64,000 nucleotides of DNA, from positions 8,682,501 through 8,746,500 of the forward strand of contig OY987269.1 of the NCBI GenBank assembly GCA_963920665.1, written 5' to 3'. Within the stretch, counting starts at the first letter, position 1. Every line of letters starts with the position of its first letter. Under the pieces are notes generated by a model. The model searched no databases, had not been told where the DNA came from, and saw only the letters and a list, made by a program, of their open reading frames with translations. The position numbers and the translations under genes were made by a program. Below are positions 13,454 to 23,739 of this stretch, piece after piece. The DNA is from Straminergon stramineum. Lineage: Eukaryota; Streptophyta; Bryopsida; Hypnales; Calliergonaceae.

Positions 13454-13700
13454 TCACGAAGTAATGAAAAGAGTGTCGGAACCATAGCTTGCGCGTAGGA
13501 GCGACTTGCAAGAGGAGTTTGGAAGTGGACGCAAGGCCGGGGAGGTCGACAGCGATAGGCTGCAGGTCGACTGCAGTCGCGGATCGGACAGACGGAAGGA
13601 CGTGAGGGTAGGTCGTCGAGCATTTAGGGGACAGGAGCTGGACACCCTCGTCGGCGAACTCTGCTCAAATTTACACTTATTCGGACAATTTCTGGCGTAG
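13454..13700. other. GC-rich patch, function unknown
   Basis: An island of about 250 bp that is far more GC-rich than its flanks and open on both strands (minus 13339-13623, plus 13506-13700). No domain is recognisable. It could be a captured gene fragment or compositional noise. Confidence 0.25.
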
Positions 13701-13985
13701 GTACCTTCCTTGATTTGGAATAATATGGATTAGAAAGGTAGAACCGCTTGGGGTAGAACTCTTACTACATAAAATCCTTAAATGCCCTACCCACGCAACT
13801 GCTACTAGTAATAGAACTGTGTTAAGTTACGGTTGCGCATGATGGAATGAAGGCGGGGATGAAGGTCAATATACCCATACATGTTGCTATATGTCGATTT
13901 TTTAACGAACAGATCACGGAAAATAAAGGAGCAAGTGGCCACAAGTCTTTATAGGAAAGGAAAATGGGCATACACCAATGCGAAA

Positions 13986-14002
13986 TCTCTCTCTCTCTCT
14001 CT
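13986..14002. repeat. CT microsatellite
   Basis: A (TC)n run of about eight units lies some 200 bp beyond the stop codon of the minus-strand P450 gene. Confidence 0.85.
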
Positions 14003-14203
14003 ATGTTTGTACTAGAGATACATATCACAATTTTATTCGTCAATTAAACACTCAAACCCAATTTTACATTGCAGAGATTGGAAATGCTAGAATTCGAATA
14101 CGTACGCAATTCAGAGCCAGTTCACTTGCAATGACGGCCAGGCTCCACTTGACAACAACACCATTAATTTCAAGCGCCGTGTAATAACAAATGCCTTATA
14201 AAT

Positions 14204-17200
14204 CTACGAACCAGCATATCGCTCAGTCTGCAGCGCTTTCAGAATGATGGGCAAGCCGAACTGTGGCTTTTGCACCACGATTATTGTAGGATGGTGCTTG
14301 TAGTTTGGAGAAGGCAGCAGTTGAAACCGTCGAAGCACCATAGCCAATACGATCCTCGCCTCCATGACTGCCAAGTTGTTCCCGACGCAAGTCTTTGGAC
14401 CCAATCCGAAAGGGAAAAACGCTTGTCGGTGTGAGCAAGCCTCCGACACTCCATTGGCAAATCTTCCCGGATTGAACTCTCCCACATCGGCTCCCCAGTA
14501 GTCTTTGTCTTGGTGAATGGCTCCTAATGCACATTCGATCGTCATGCCCTTCGGCACAAACAATCCTTTCAGCTGCAAATCCTTTGTTGCCACTCTTGTC
14601 ACAGAAGTGAGTGGTGGAAATAGTCGCATGGTTTCATTCCATACCATTCCCACCTGAATCCCATGTCCAGAAAAAGAAAAACTAGATGTTAACTCCATCG
14701 ATCAATCACTGAAGAACGACTTCAAGTTAAGAAGCTCCAAACTCCAAAGCTTACAGTGAACCCCTAAAACCCTAAGATAGAGAAACCCTAGTGCAAAGAC
14801 CTTGAAACCATTCGGGTTCCAAAATTGCTCGCATGCACTACAAGCAAACACTTCTGCTCTTAAATCCAGTTTTATTTGCAGTAACATAGAAAAATTTGGT
14901 TTTCTGAGTTATAATCCTTACTATTATTAATATTTGGTTGTTGCTATTGTCTTCTACTATAACTTCAATTTCAATCTTTCCGTAGTGAGTAATATGTATA
15001 TTATGGAGATGGCTGCTTTGTAAGAGAGTGTTGGACAATGCTTTGATATTATTATGGACAAGTTTTTTCAATGTACATGAGAAGGATTTAAAATTCAATA
15101 CCTAGATTTTAGTGCCAAAATTGGATTTCCCACATCAGATTCTGAAGTGTCCATGTCACTTTACACCATTCACAAGATGACATGTGGCACTGTATTTACA
15201 AAAATGACAGCTGAATCTAACCTTCATGTAGAGTATTGTTTTTCGGAAAAAAAACACGTTAGACCACGATGCACTCATGAAGCAGAGTATGAGCATACTC
15301 ACCACTTTCAGGCGAGACACCGCACTAGCACTCCAGCTCCGTTCCTCACCCAGCAAGACCTCCAAAACCTTTCCGCGCGCACGCTCTTGCCATTCGGGAT
15401 GCAACGCCAACATCAACATCGCAAAGGTAAAAAGACTCGAAACTGTGTCTTGGCCTGCAAAGTAGAGGGTCTTGAAATGGCCAAACACCGACGCCATGCT
15501 GAACTCTTGCGCGCTTTCGTCCCATCGGTCCGTTGCCGTAGTGAGCATGTGACCCAGAATGTCTTCGTTGCCATAGTCGCTCATTTCTCCCTTTTGCACT
15601 GCTTCTCGCCGGCCATTGACCACGGCATGGAGTAGAGCATCAATTTTAGAATGGCAAAGATTCATCAACTGGTTCCCTTTGGTAGGCAGGTATCTGTTAC
15701 AAACAAAACACCAAATGCATATCGATCAACCCCAATAGAACGGCCGGATAGAGCTTGCAAATAATTAAGTTGTTTCAAATCATGGCTTGGAATTTCATTC
15801 CATCAAATTGTGGTAGAGAAGTCTCGCAGGTAAGTACCTGTAGCCAGGAATGAGCCAATACGCTAGGTTCTGGACCATTTTCATCACCTCGTCTGCAAGG
15901 ATTCTCTGAAGCTTGAAGACCTGCTCCCCTTTTTCAATATCGTTCCTGGAAATCGTCAACGCGATTATTCTTCCGGAGATTTTGTGAAGACCTAGCTTCA
16001 CGTCAATTTCGACTTCGCCGCGAGCTTCGGCTACCTTTTGCTCCCAAATTTGTATCTCTGACGTTGCTCCTTGCACCATAGCTTCGACCATAGTCTACTT
16101 GCCATTGCAATATGCAAAACGCTAATTATCATCCCTAAATTAATAGTTCAGGCATCACTAGAGGCTACACCCAAGAGGCATACCGTGAGAACCAAAATGA
16201 ATAGAATCTTAATTGACACCAACTAAAATCTAAGGTTGGATTTATAGATAGATTACAACGTATGTTACCCCTAATGGTGACCATGGCCTATGTGCTATAG
16301 CAATGTTCAAATGCTAGTAATAATCTCTAATTACAATGATTTCTTCAACTATGTGTAAATCATGTGTAGGGCAATGATTATTTCTTGGATACACTATATT
16401 GTCTTCGGAAATTCACAAAGAAACATTCCTTGGCCATCCAATGTAGGGACCTTATGGAATTTCTTGAAATTTCACCCAACATTTGGATGGATCTTGATTG
16501 ATATGTAGTTCATCTTTCATTGACTTCAAATTAAGGCAATGGCACTTCAAATTTCCCGATACCTTAAACAAACTCCTAGTGTCGCCTAATACGTAACCAA
16601 ATCTACATGGCAAGTCTCCTAATTACAACTTGAGTAAATAACTAAAGTGTCTATTCAAGGTTGCACCTATTCATACATCACTCTTTATTACTTCAAGGTT
16701 CCAAACATGTTTCCTAATGAGTCAATGACTAATTTTAAGACCCTATAAGGTAACCATACCTATAACCGACCAAATAAGTAATTCAGCATGGTAACTTCAA
16801 TTATCATTTAATGAAAATGTTTAGTGTCATCTTCTTAGTTATCAAAAGGGGATTCCAAATAGTTCTCTTAAAATGTATTTTTTGGACACTGTATAAATAA
16901 ACTATGGATTTTTCAAAAATGCTGAAAAATAGGTGTTTCTAAAATCGACCCTAGATTCTCAAGAATAATAGGAATACATTTTCTAAACTCAAGATTGTAT
17001 TGATAGTTTCAAGTACGGCAGCTCCTCAAATTTGGCAGTTCACATACCTTGAGCACATGTTGGTTAAAAGAGGGATTGATCATGTGCCTCTCAGACTTCC
17101 ATTTCTCACCCTCATGAGTGAGTAATCCTTGGCCCACAAGTTGCATGATGAGCATTTTTTCCACTTCAGGCTTCACCAAGGAGTTGTGATTGGTGATCAA

Positions 17201-20200
17201 CAATTCCTTCACAATCTCTGGGTTGCGCACCACTAGTTTTGTATCTGTTCCCCACCAGTACAGAAACACTTTGCCTGCGCATGAGGCCAGTAATCACATG
17301 AGGTTAGTTATCTATGCATGGATTTACATACTCCCTCAGTTTGGAAATAGTGTATCCATTCTCAGTGCAATCACCATTGAGAATGGATATACTACAGTAG
17401 AACTTCTCTAAAGCAATAAGATTGGGACCCGTCTAATACATTAGATAAGTGAGGTTATTGTATTAGGGAGGGGCATGATCTTTGTATGTAGTTCATATTG
17501 TTAAGTTGGGACCAACAATAAATGTAGTCGACAGAACTTTATTGAATTAGATTGGATTGAATTAGGAAGGTTCTACTATATTTCCAAATAGAGGGAGTAT
17601 TAACTTACCCCCATCAAAAAATTCCCCGTTACTTTGTTGTGTAGGTTATTTTGTGTAATTAGTGCATTGAGCATATGTACTTGTGTGCTTGGGTATTATT
17701 GATTCTTCATTTGGAATTTTTTTTGTTCATCTAAATTTCTTGCATCTTTTGGTGGGTGGTCTATTCTAGGCAATATCATTGTCACACTAGAAGAAACTTG
17801 CATTTATTGTGACACATTTTAGGTGACATCCACAATGATCTGACTGATTTTATGTTCACAATGATATCAAACTTAACATCTTGATGTTCATCTTTGATGT
17901 CATTGCAAACTGATGAAAATAGTTGGACCATAGTAAATGTCACCTAAAATGTGTCACAAAAAACGCAATTTTCTTCTAGTGTCATTTGGAATTGCATAGA
18001 AAAATTTGTCTCCTAGTTGAATTCTGCCTTCTTCATTAACACATTTTTTTTTGTACAAGTCCCTCCTCCGTAGGCATTGCCCTACACAAAATTAGATCAA
18101 CTTACTAAAAACTTTCAATTGGTGTTTTATATTGGGGCGTGGATGAAAATAAAAGTTATAGAGCATCTTGCTTTCTAGGCAATCTAGAATTGTCTTAAAA
18201 AAATAAGGTATTGGATTCTTTAATGAACACAATTTTTACAATTTAAAAAAAAAAAAGGTTCCAAAAGTTTTAGTTTGCTACTTTTTCTTCTGTATAATAA
18301 TTTTCTAAAGAATAAAAATAAACTTTTTTCTATTTTAATTTTTTTTCCTAGACTCTCAACTCAATTCTTCATGATAATCTTTTTAAATTCAAACTTTGTA
18401 TAGCAAAATAATTAGTTAAAAAAGATAGAAAGTCAAATAATCTAACCATGTAAGGTGCAAAAATCTTATTTTCTTCACTTTAATTGCAAATTATTACCTA
18501 TCTTACAATCTATGTGGCCAAAGTTCCACTTGAAATCTCTTAAGTTTGAGACATTCTTCCACTACTCTAGTGCAAGATCCTATGATTAGATATGCAAAAA
18601 TATTGATTTTCACAATTATTTACTCTTTGCAATAGAAAGGGCAGTTTTTAATGTGTTTTGACAATGAAAGATTGTAGTCCTTTAAAGGTTAATTTTCTTG
18701 AATTGGCGGTATTCTACTATTGGATTGTTTCAAGAAATACTTAACAATTATGACTCAAACATGTTGTTTTCAGCCATATGATTGCCACTACCATGAATAT
18801 TGTGTAAGAGTAGTGTAGTCGTGAATATGAATTTAAAAATCATTAATAAGCATTATCACTCATTTTAAATCGGTGTAATCATTAAAAATATTTTAAAAAC
18901 ATTAAAAAATATAAAAAACATTAAAAGAAATTTTTAAATTTATATTAATTTTGAAATCAAATCAATTAAAAACTTAGAGAATGATTAAAAAATCATCAAA
19001 AATGATTAAAATAAATAAATGTAGCATTATGCACTGCTATAAATTGCTATGGACTAATATAGAGTCGGGGGACCAACAATTAGCATTTTGATTTATATTA
19101 ATTTTAAAAAATAATAATAATAATAATAATAATAAATTTGAAAAAATTGTTTTTCTACACTTCAACGTGCTAGAATTGCACCAAATGTTTCACAAAGGAA
19201 ATTTTTTCCTCATTCTAGTCTTTGAGCAAAGGGCACAAAACAGATATTTCGTTAAAATGGCAATATTCATACGCCATTTTTCCATTTATTTTCTAGGACA
19301 GGTGTAGATTTCAGACCACACCATCTAAAATCTAGGAGGGGTATACATTTCAGACCGCGCGGTCTGAACCTCAAAGTGCCAAGTTTGTGGAATATCGCTG
19401 TTTTCACGAAATATCCGTTACAGTCTGAATCCAATCATGTGCACACCTTTACATGTCAGAATTTGCATTAAATCTTGTCATTGATCCTTGCTTGCAATTT
19501 TCATACAACCACTTTGCCATTTTTTGGCTCCAAAGTTTCATTTATAGGTCAAAAATAGTACTACCCTCTAACAAAAGTAGACATCTGATCAAAAGCTCTC
19601 TAAAAGCACTAAAATAATTTTCAAAAAAGACAAAGAAAGTTCTCAATGTCTACAAGTAACAGATGTATCTTCATTTCAAATATCATATACATTGTACATA
19701 CAATGCTAAAGTTATAGCCAAAAAAACACCTGTTCAAAGCCAAGAGAACCCAAAAAAGGGCATTCAAATGTTTCTTGCAACTACCCTATTTAATTTGACA
19801 TCTTTCAAGACTTCTCCTAGTTTCTAGGTCAGGTTGTGTAAGTGTATGTATGTCACAAGTTTCGTAGTCAAGTTGAACTGATTTGACAAACTTGACGATT
19901 GAACCATGAGACCAATTACTATCCTAATTAACAGATATTTCGTTAAAAGGGCGGTATTCCACAAACTTGGTACTTTGAGGTTCAGACCACACAGTCTGAA
20001 ATGTATAATTCTCCTAGATTTCAGACTGTGCGGTCTAAAAATCTACACCAGTCCTAGAAAAGAAATGGAAAAATGGCGTATGAATACTGCCATTTGAACG
20101 AAATATCGGTTAATTGTACTTGTCGTAGCATCCTACCGAAGATTATTATTTTAATCTACGGACGGAGGTGACTGAAATCTTCATGTAGAAATTAAATGTA

Positions 20201-20718
20201 CATACTTCGCCATTGCACTCACGTACGTGGCTCAGCATGTCAGCATGCTTGTACTGATTTCCACACCCAGTGAGAGTCCCAGACTCCAGATTGGAGTCAC
20301 CTACAATATCTAGTTCGTCAAATCAAAAGAAGGATAGACAGACTGCAATATGAAATGGAAAATAGTTCAAGGTTCAATCACTGTCCACGATATATAACGT
20401 CGAGAAGATCAGAAGCGTACCATATTTCGGAAAATACATGGCATACTGCGGCGTCACTGTGGGCGAGAGATTGGCGTGGTCATCCATGGCAAGAGTATCC
20501 GGAAACGATTCGGAGAACTTCACCATGTCCATGTACTGGCCCAGCAGGAACTTGAACGGAGGTCCACTCATGCCCTGCTTGGTCATGATGCGACGCAGTC
20601 GCAGCGGCTCCCACAGTGCAGCTCTCACAAACTTGAAGATCACGAGATACACAATCACGCTCGTCACCACTACTGCGAGCAAGGCGTTCCTGACTTCTAC
20701 TGACGACAGCAAGGCCAT
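14204..20718 (-). CDS. Cytochrome P450, CYP72 clan, five exons
   Basis: ER-anchored haem monooxygenase; substrate unknown. Exons on the minus strand are 20718-20421, 17274-17048, 16094-15838, 15693-15303 and 14653-14204. All introns are GT/AG and phases join cleanly, giving 540 residues, a normal P450 length. I chose the ATG at 20718; an in-frame one at 20751 would add 11 residues. Residues 9-30 form the membrane anchor, followed by SGPPFKFLLGQ, typical of CYP72-like enzymes. Visible motifs are W158..R162 (C-helix), AGQDT 340-344 (I-helix), E398-T-M-R401 (K-helix), FNPGRF 451-456 and the haem loop FGLGPKTCVG with Cys480. The loop has Lys478 where Arg is usual. Intron 1 (20420-17275) is 3.1 kb and holds four MITEs. 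The gene looks intact; a broken relative lies upstream at 22.8-23.2 kb. Confidence 0.9.
16730..17000. repeat. Dispersed repeat inside P450 intron 2
   Basis: Matches the reverse complement of 31370-31645. Shared words include GGAATCCCC and AATTACT.ATTTGGT..GTTATA. The part at 16860-17000 (TTTATTCAT/AATAAA, then AAAAATAGGTGTTTCTAAA) also matches 60150-60290 in the same orientation. This is a diverged non-coding repeat family. Confidence 0.5.
17331..17597. mobile_element. Stowaway-type MITE (Tc1/mariner), 267 bp
   Basis: The left terminus is CTCCCTCAGTTTGGAAATA and the right terminus, inverted, is CTCCCTCTATTTGGAAATA. A TA dinucleotide flanks both sides (17329-17330 and 17598-17599). The CTCCCTC terminus with a TA target is diagnostic of Stowaway elements. 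It lies in intron 1 of the P450 gene. Confidence 0.9.
17785..17981. mobile_element. CACTA-type MITE, 197 bp
   Basis: Terminal inverted repeats of about 48 bp begin CACTAGAAGAAA and contain TGTGACACATTTTAGGTGAC on both sides. A 3-bp target duplication TCA flanks it at 17782-17784 and 17982-17984. The CACTA termini and 3-bp duplication identify the EnSpm/CACTA superfamily. It has no coding capacity and lies in P450 intron 1. Confidence 0.9.
18000..19239. other. AT-rich part of P450 intron 1
   Basis: Very AT-rich, with ATTAAAAA-type runs at 18830-19010 and an (ATA)n microsatellite at 19110-19135. No coding signal was seen. Confidence 0.5.
19110..19135. repeat. ATA microsatellite
   Basis: Eight or so consecutive AAT/ATA units in P450 intron 1. 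Confidence 0.9.
19240..19419. mobile_element. MITE, TTCGTTAAAA family, copy 1
   Basis: The left end is ACAGATATTTCGTTAAAATG and the right end, inverted, is AACGGATATTTCGTGAAAAC, each followed by a GGCAATATTC-like word. The interior holds AGACCGCGCGGTCT-type palindromes (CAGACC and GGTCTGA). About 180 bp, non-coding. It lies in P450 intron 1, inverted relative to copy 2 about 510 bp away. Confidence 0.8.
19930..20111. mobile_element. MITE, TTCGTTAAAA family, copy 2
   Basis: The left end is AACAGATATTTCGTTAAAAG and the right end, inverted, is AACCGATATTTCGTTCAAAT. AATT flanks both sides, a possible target duplication. Its interior is the reverse complement of copy 1 (CACAAACTTGG, TTTGAGGTTCAGACC, then AAATGGCGTATGAAT). 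Confidence 0.8.
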
Positions 20719-20788
20719 GGCTACGCACAGCCGTTTCCTCCGCACGTACAATCGTTTGCTTCAAATTGAATGGGAAAGAATACAACTA

Positions 20789-20797
20789 TGTATATAC
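20789..20797 (-). promoter_or_regulatory. Possible TATA box of the P450 gene
   Basis: TATATACAT on the minus strand about 75 bp upstream of the chosen ATG (20718). Position fits a core promoter, but the surrounding DNA is AT-rich. Confidence 0.3.
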
Positions 20798-21189
20798 TTA
20801 GGATTGTGAGTGCCTGAAGTATGAATTTTCATCTTATATACACAACTGAAATCTGTGGAGCCTTGCTAAGGTAACTGCCAGGACTTGAACTCACTCAATG
20901 TGGATTAATATTTTTAACATCCCATATTTTAATTAGCACCTTTCAAAATGCATGTTCTGAAACATGAATGTATACCTATCCTAGACTCTAGACCGGTATA
21001 TACGTGTACATGTGTCGCAAATTTGGTGCCGGAATCGTGCCAGTTTAACGAAATTGACTACCTCTCTAGCAATTATTCTTGTTCCAGATTGGTGATGAAT
21101 ATTTTAACTCTGAACTGCCAGACCGATTACCGTGGGGCAAGAATGGGTATTTGGAACTATTACACCGCGAGTCGTTCTGTATCGATCAG

Positions 21190-21655
21190 TCGCAAGAGCC
21201 ATTCCATAATTATTTTGCGAACAAGGAAGTGAGTCAACTCACTGCGATTCAGTATAAAAGGACTCGATGACCATTCCTGACGAGATGGTGACGCAATCCA
21301 TAGCTACGGCGAGTGACCAGCTTTTGCATTTAACATCCCGGTAACGTCTACTTCAATTCGTTAAATTTTCGATATTCTTGAATCACGTGAACAAGGGAGT
21401 GAGACTGCTAGCTGCAGTTCAGGATAAAGGAGCTCGATAATTGCCACTTCTGACGGGGTGGTGACACCAACCATGGCTGCGGCCGCCCAGCTTTTGCATA
21501 TAACGTCAATTTCGTTAAAATGGTGATATTCCATAACTGAGCGAGACAATTGAGTTAGACAGCTGCGATCCAGGTTACAAGAACCCGATGACCATTTCCG
21601 ACGATCGAGGTGGTGACGCAATCCATGGTTGTGGCCGCCCCACTACTGCATATAC
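21190..21655. repeat. Three-unit diverged tandem repeat (about 150-175 bp)
   Basis: Each unit contains 'GGTGACRCMAHCCATRGYTR' followed by CGGC/GGCCGCC, then 'CTTTTGCAT', and starts with a 'GAACAAG..AGTGAG' or related word. The GGTGAC word occurs near 21287, 21461 and 21612. Between units lie sequences resembling the TTCGTTAAAA MITE terminus (21355, 21508), so the repeat and the MITE family are physically mixed. It lies between the P450 gene and its pseudogene. Confidence 0.6.
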
Positions 21656-21656
21656 A

Positions 21657-21830
21657 GTTAATTTAATTGGGCGATATTCCACTAACAAACCCAAAATTGT
21701 GACATATATCTTCATAAAGGTCTAATTTTAGGCCACAAACTAGGACAGGTATAGATCCTTGATTTCAGGCCGTGTAGCCTGAACCGCCCCCAAAGAAATG
21801 GAATATCGCCTTATTAATAAAATTGACGTT
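21657..21830. mobile_element. MITE, TTCGTTAAAA family, copy 3
   Basis: The left end is AATTTAATTGGGCGATATTCC and the right end, inverted, is AATTTTATTAATAAGGCGAT. The interior carries AGGACAGGTATAGAT and CAGGCCGTGTAGCCTGA, matching copies 1 and 2. Confidence 0.65.
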
Positions 21831-22792
21831 CAATTTATATTGCTAGGCAACTCTCTACTGTAGATATAACTCGTGAATAGCTTGCATTATTGATTGACAC
21901 GGAAAGTCGACTTTTGGAAATAGAATATCTCCCAAAAATGGACTGCATACACAGCTGACAAGACTGAGGAAAAACTCCGAACTTTTCATAGAAACGTGCT
22001 TGCATTCTATGGGTTCGTCATTTTGATGTCAAAAGAAAAGAACAGTGAAATGAACATGGGAAGGATCACATCAATGTACGTTGATTCCGAATAAATCTGC
22101 TACTCCTTGTCACGTTGCACTCACGGATGACCAAACGGAATCAAAACAAGGCCGTAGGGGACGGATCGATGCCACGAGAAAGGGTGCAATTAATTAAATC
22201 AGTGACCAATATATAGTTACCCAGCGTCGCGTAGGTTGAGACAGCCCCACTGGTTGACGTTGGTGCGCGTACATCGTAAAGAACAAAGTAACCCAGCTTG
22301 ATGAAAAGTATCTGATGGCAACTCTTTTTAAATCTACAGGTAAAAGGAGATCACCCATTTCCGACCAGCCTCCCATTCTGGCAGCTTAGGTTGCTGAATT
22401 TCCGATCAGCTGTGGTGTAGGTGACAGCTCATGTAGAGCAGGAACAATAGAAGCAGCAAAAATGTTGGGGAGGAGAACATTGAAAGCGTCCAATGATCAC
22501 AATATGTACAGTACATTGATAGCCACAACGATCACTTACATCGGTTTTCTAACCGGCTAATGGTTGGAAATAGGTTTGCCTACTTATCAAGATGGGACAG
22601 AAAGAGTCTTCATGAAAAAAATTCATTGTGATTTTGTTCTTGAGGAAAAAAATGTAAAATATTACGAAATCCTTCTGAAATCTATTTCTCTACATGGGAA
22701 AAAAGTTTCCTCAACCTTCCCCATGTCAGAAATAGGCTGAATTGCTTAAGTGGTCAGAAATGGGTGATCATCCTGATACAACCAGAGAATCG
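21831..22792. other. Spacer upstream of the P450 gene, no gene recognised
   Basis: No coding exon was seen. One inverted pair is present: GATCACCCATTTC at about 22349 and its reverse complement in GAAATGGGTGATC at about 22757, each next to a GCTGAATT word. It may mark the ends of a small inserted element. Confidence 0.4.
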
Positions 22793-23177
22793 CACTACAA
22801 AGCTCTTCGAATAATGGGCATACCGAAGTTTGACAAACTGCAGCATGATACAGGTGGGACTCACAGTGCTTGTACTCCGGAGAAGGCAACAGCTGAAACT
22901 GTCGAAACACCATGGCCCACATGTTCCTGGCTTCCATGGCTACCAAGTTGTTCCCGAGGCAAGTCCTTGGACCCAATCCGAAAGGGAAAAACGCTTGTCG
23001 GCTCTCCAGTAGTCTTCGTCTTGGTGAATGGCTGGTATTGCACATTCGATCCTCATGCCCTTCGTCACAAACAATCCTCTCTGCTGCAAATCCTTCGCCA
23101 CTTCGGGACTCACAGTGCTTGTAATAGAAATAGCAGGTGGAAATAAACACAAGATTTCATTACACACCATTCCCAAC
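22793..23177 (-). pseudogene. Broken last exon of a second P450
   Basis: Closely related to the last exon of the intact P450 (LGMVCNEILCLFPP, then DLQQRGLFVTKGM, IPAIHQDEDYW, FFPFGLGPRTCLGNNL). It is not functional. The K-helix E-T-M-R has become E-I-L-C. The segment from GADVGEFNPGRF to the next His-Arg is missing through a 61-bp deletion, which shifts the frame. A second frameshift follows LPSPEYKH, after which the remnant of QFGLPIILKAL is readable in another frame as NFGMPIIRRAL then stop. No upstream exons were found. Its haem loop keeps the Arg that the intact gene has lost. Confidence 0.85.
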
Positions 23178-23739
23178 TTCACGCCAAATCCAAAACGTAA
23201 CACTGGATGTGAACAAAATCAATCACCGAATAGCAACCTCCGAATGCCGTACTCCGAGCTCCGAGCTCTCACCCTAACCCTAAAAGAAAAGAAGACTAAT
23301 GAAGAGAATTCACGTAGAGACTATAAAGCCATTTGGGTTCCATGATTGCTTGCATGGAATAGAGTTAAGCCAATTGCAAAGTATGTGCAATGGGTTTGAG
23401 AAAAGTAGAATTACATGACAAAATTCTTTGAAGCATCCAATTGGCTTTGTCTCAGGATGGAGTTTGGTGTTGTGTTTCTTTTGTACTATTCTTACTTAAA
23501 TATTCCTTTGACACCCTTTCTACAAATTGGGGTTCACTTTACGATTAGCTCTAATATACTTGGACAATTCATGCTTAGAAATATTTGATTGCACTTGATA
23601 TCCTATTGTAAGTAAATTTAGGGGTTTATATTATAATCTTTATCATTATACATGACTTGCGCTGTCGTACGCGTAGTGTGCAGTAAATGCCATTTACAAC
23701 ACCCAAACGTGTAAACTAACTCGAAATATCATCTCAGGG

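Noticed and set aside
13339..13700. GC-rich frames on both strands as genes
   Set aside because: Neither strand shows a domain, and no splice partners were found. Kept only as an unknown patch.
20438..20809. Plus-strand frames opposite P450 exon 1
   Set aside because: Shadows of the P450 exon, which has the membrane anchor and family sequence.
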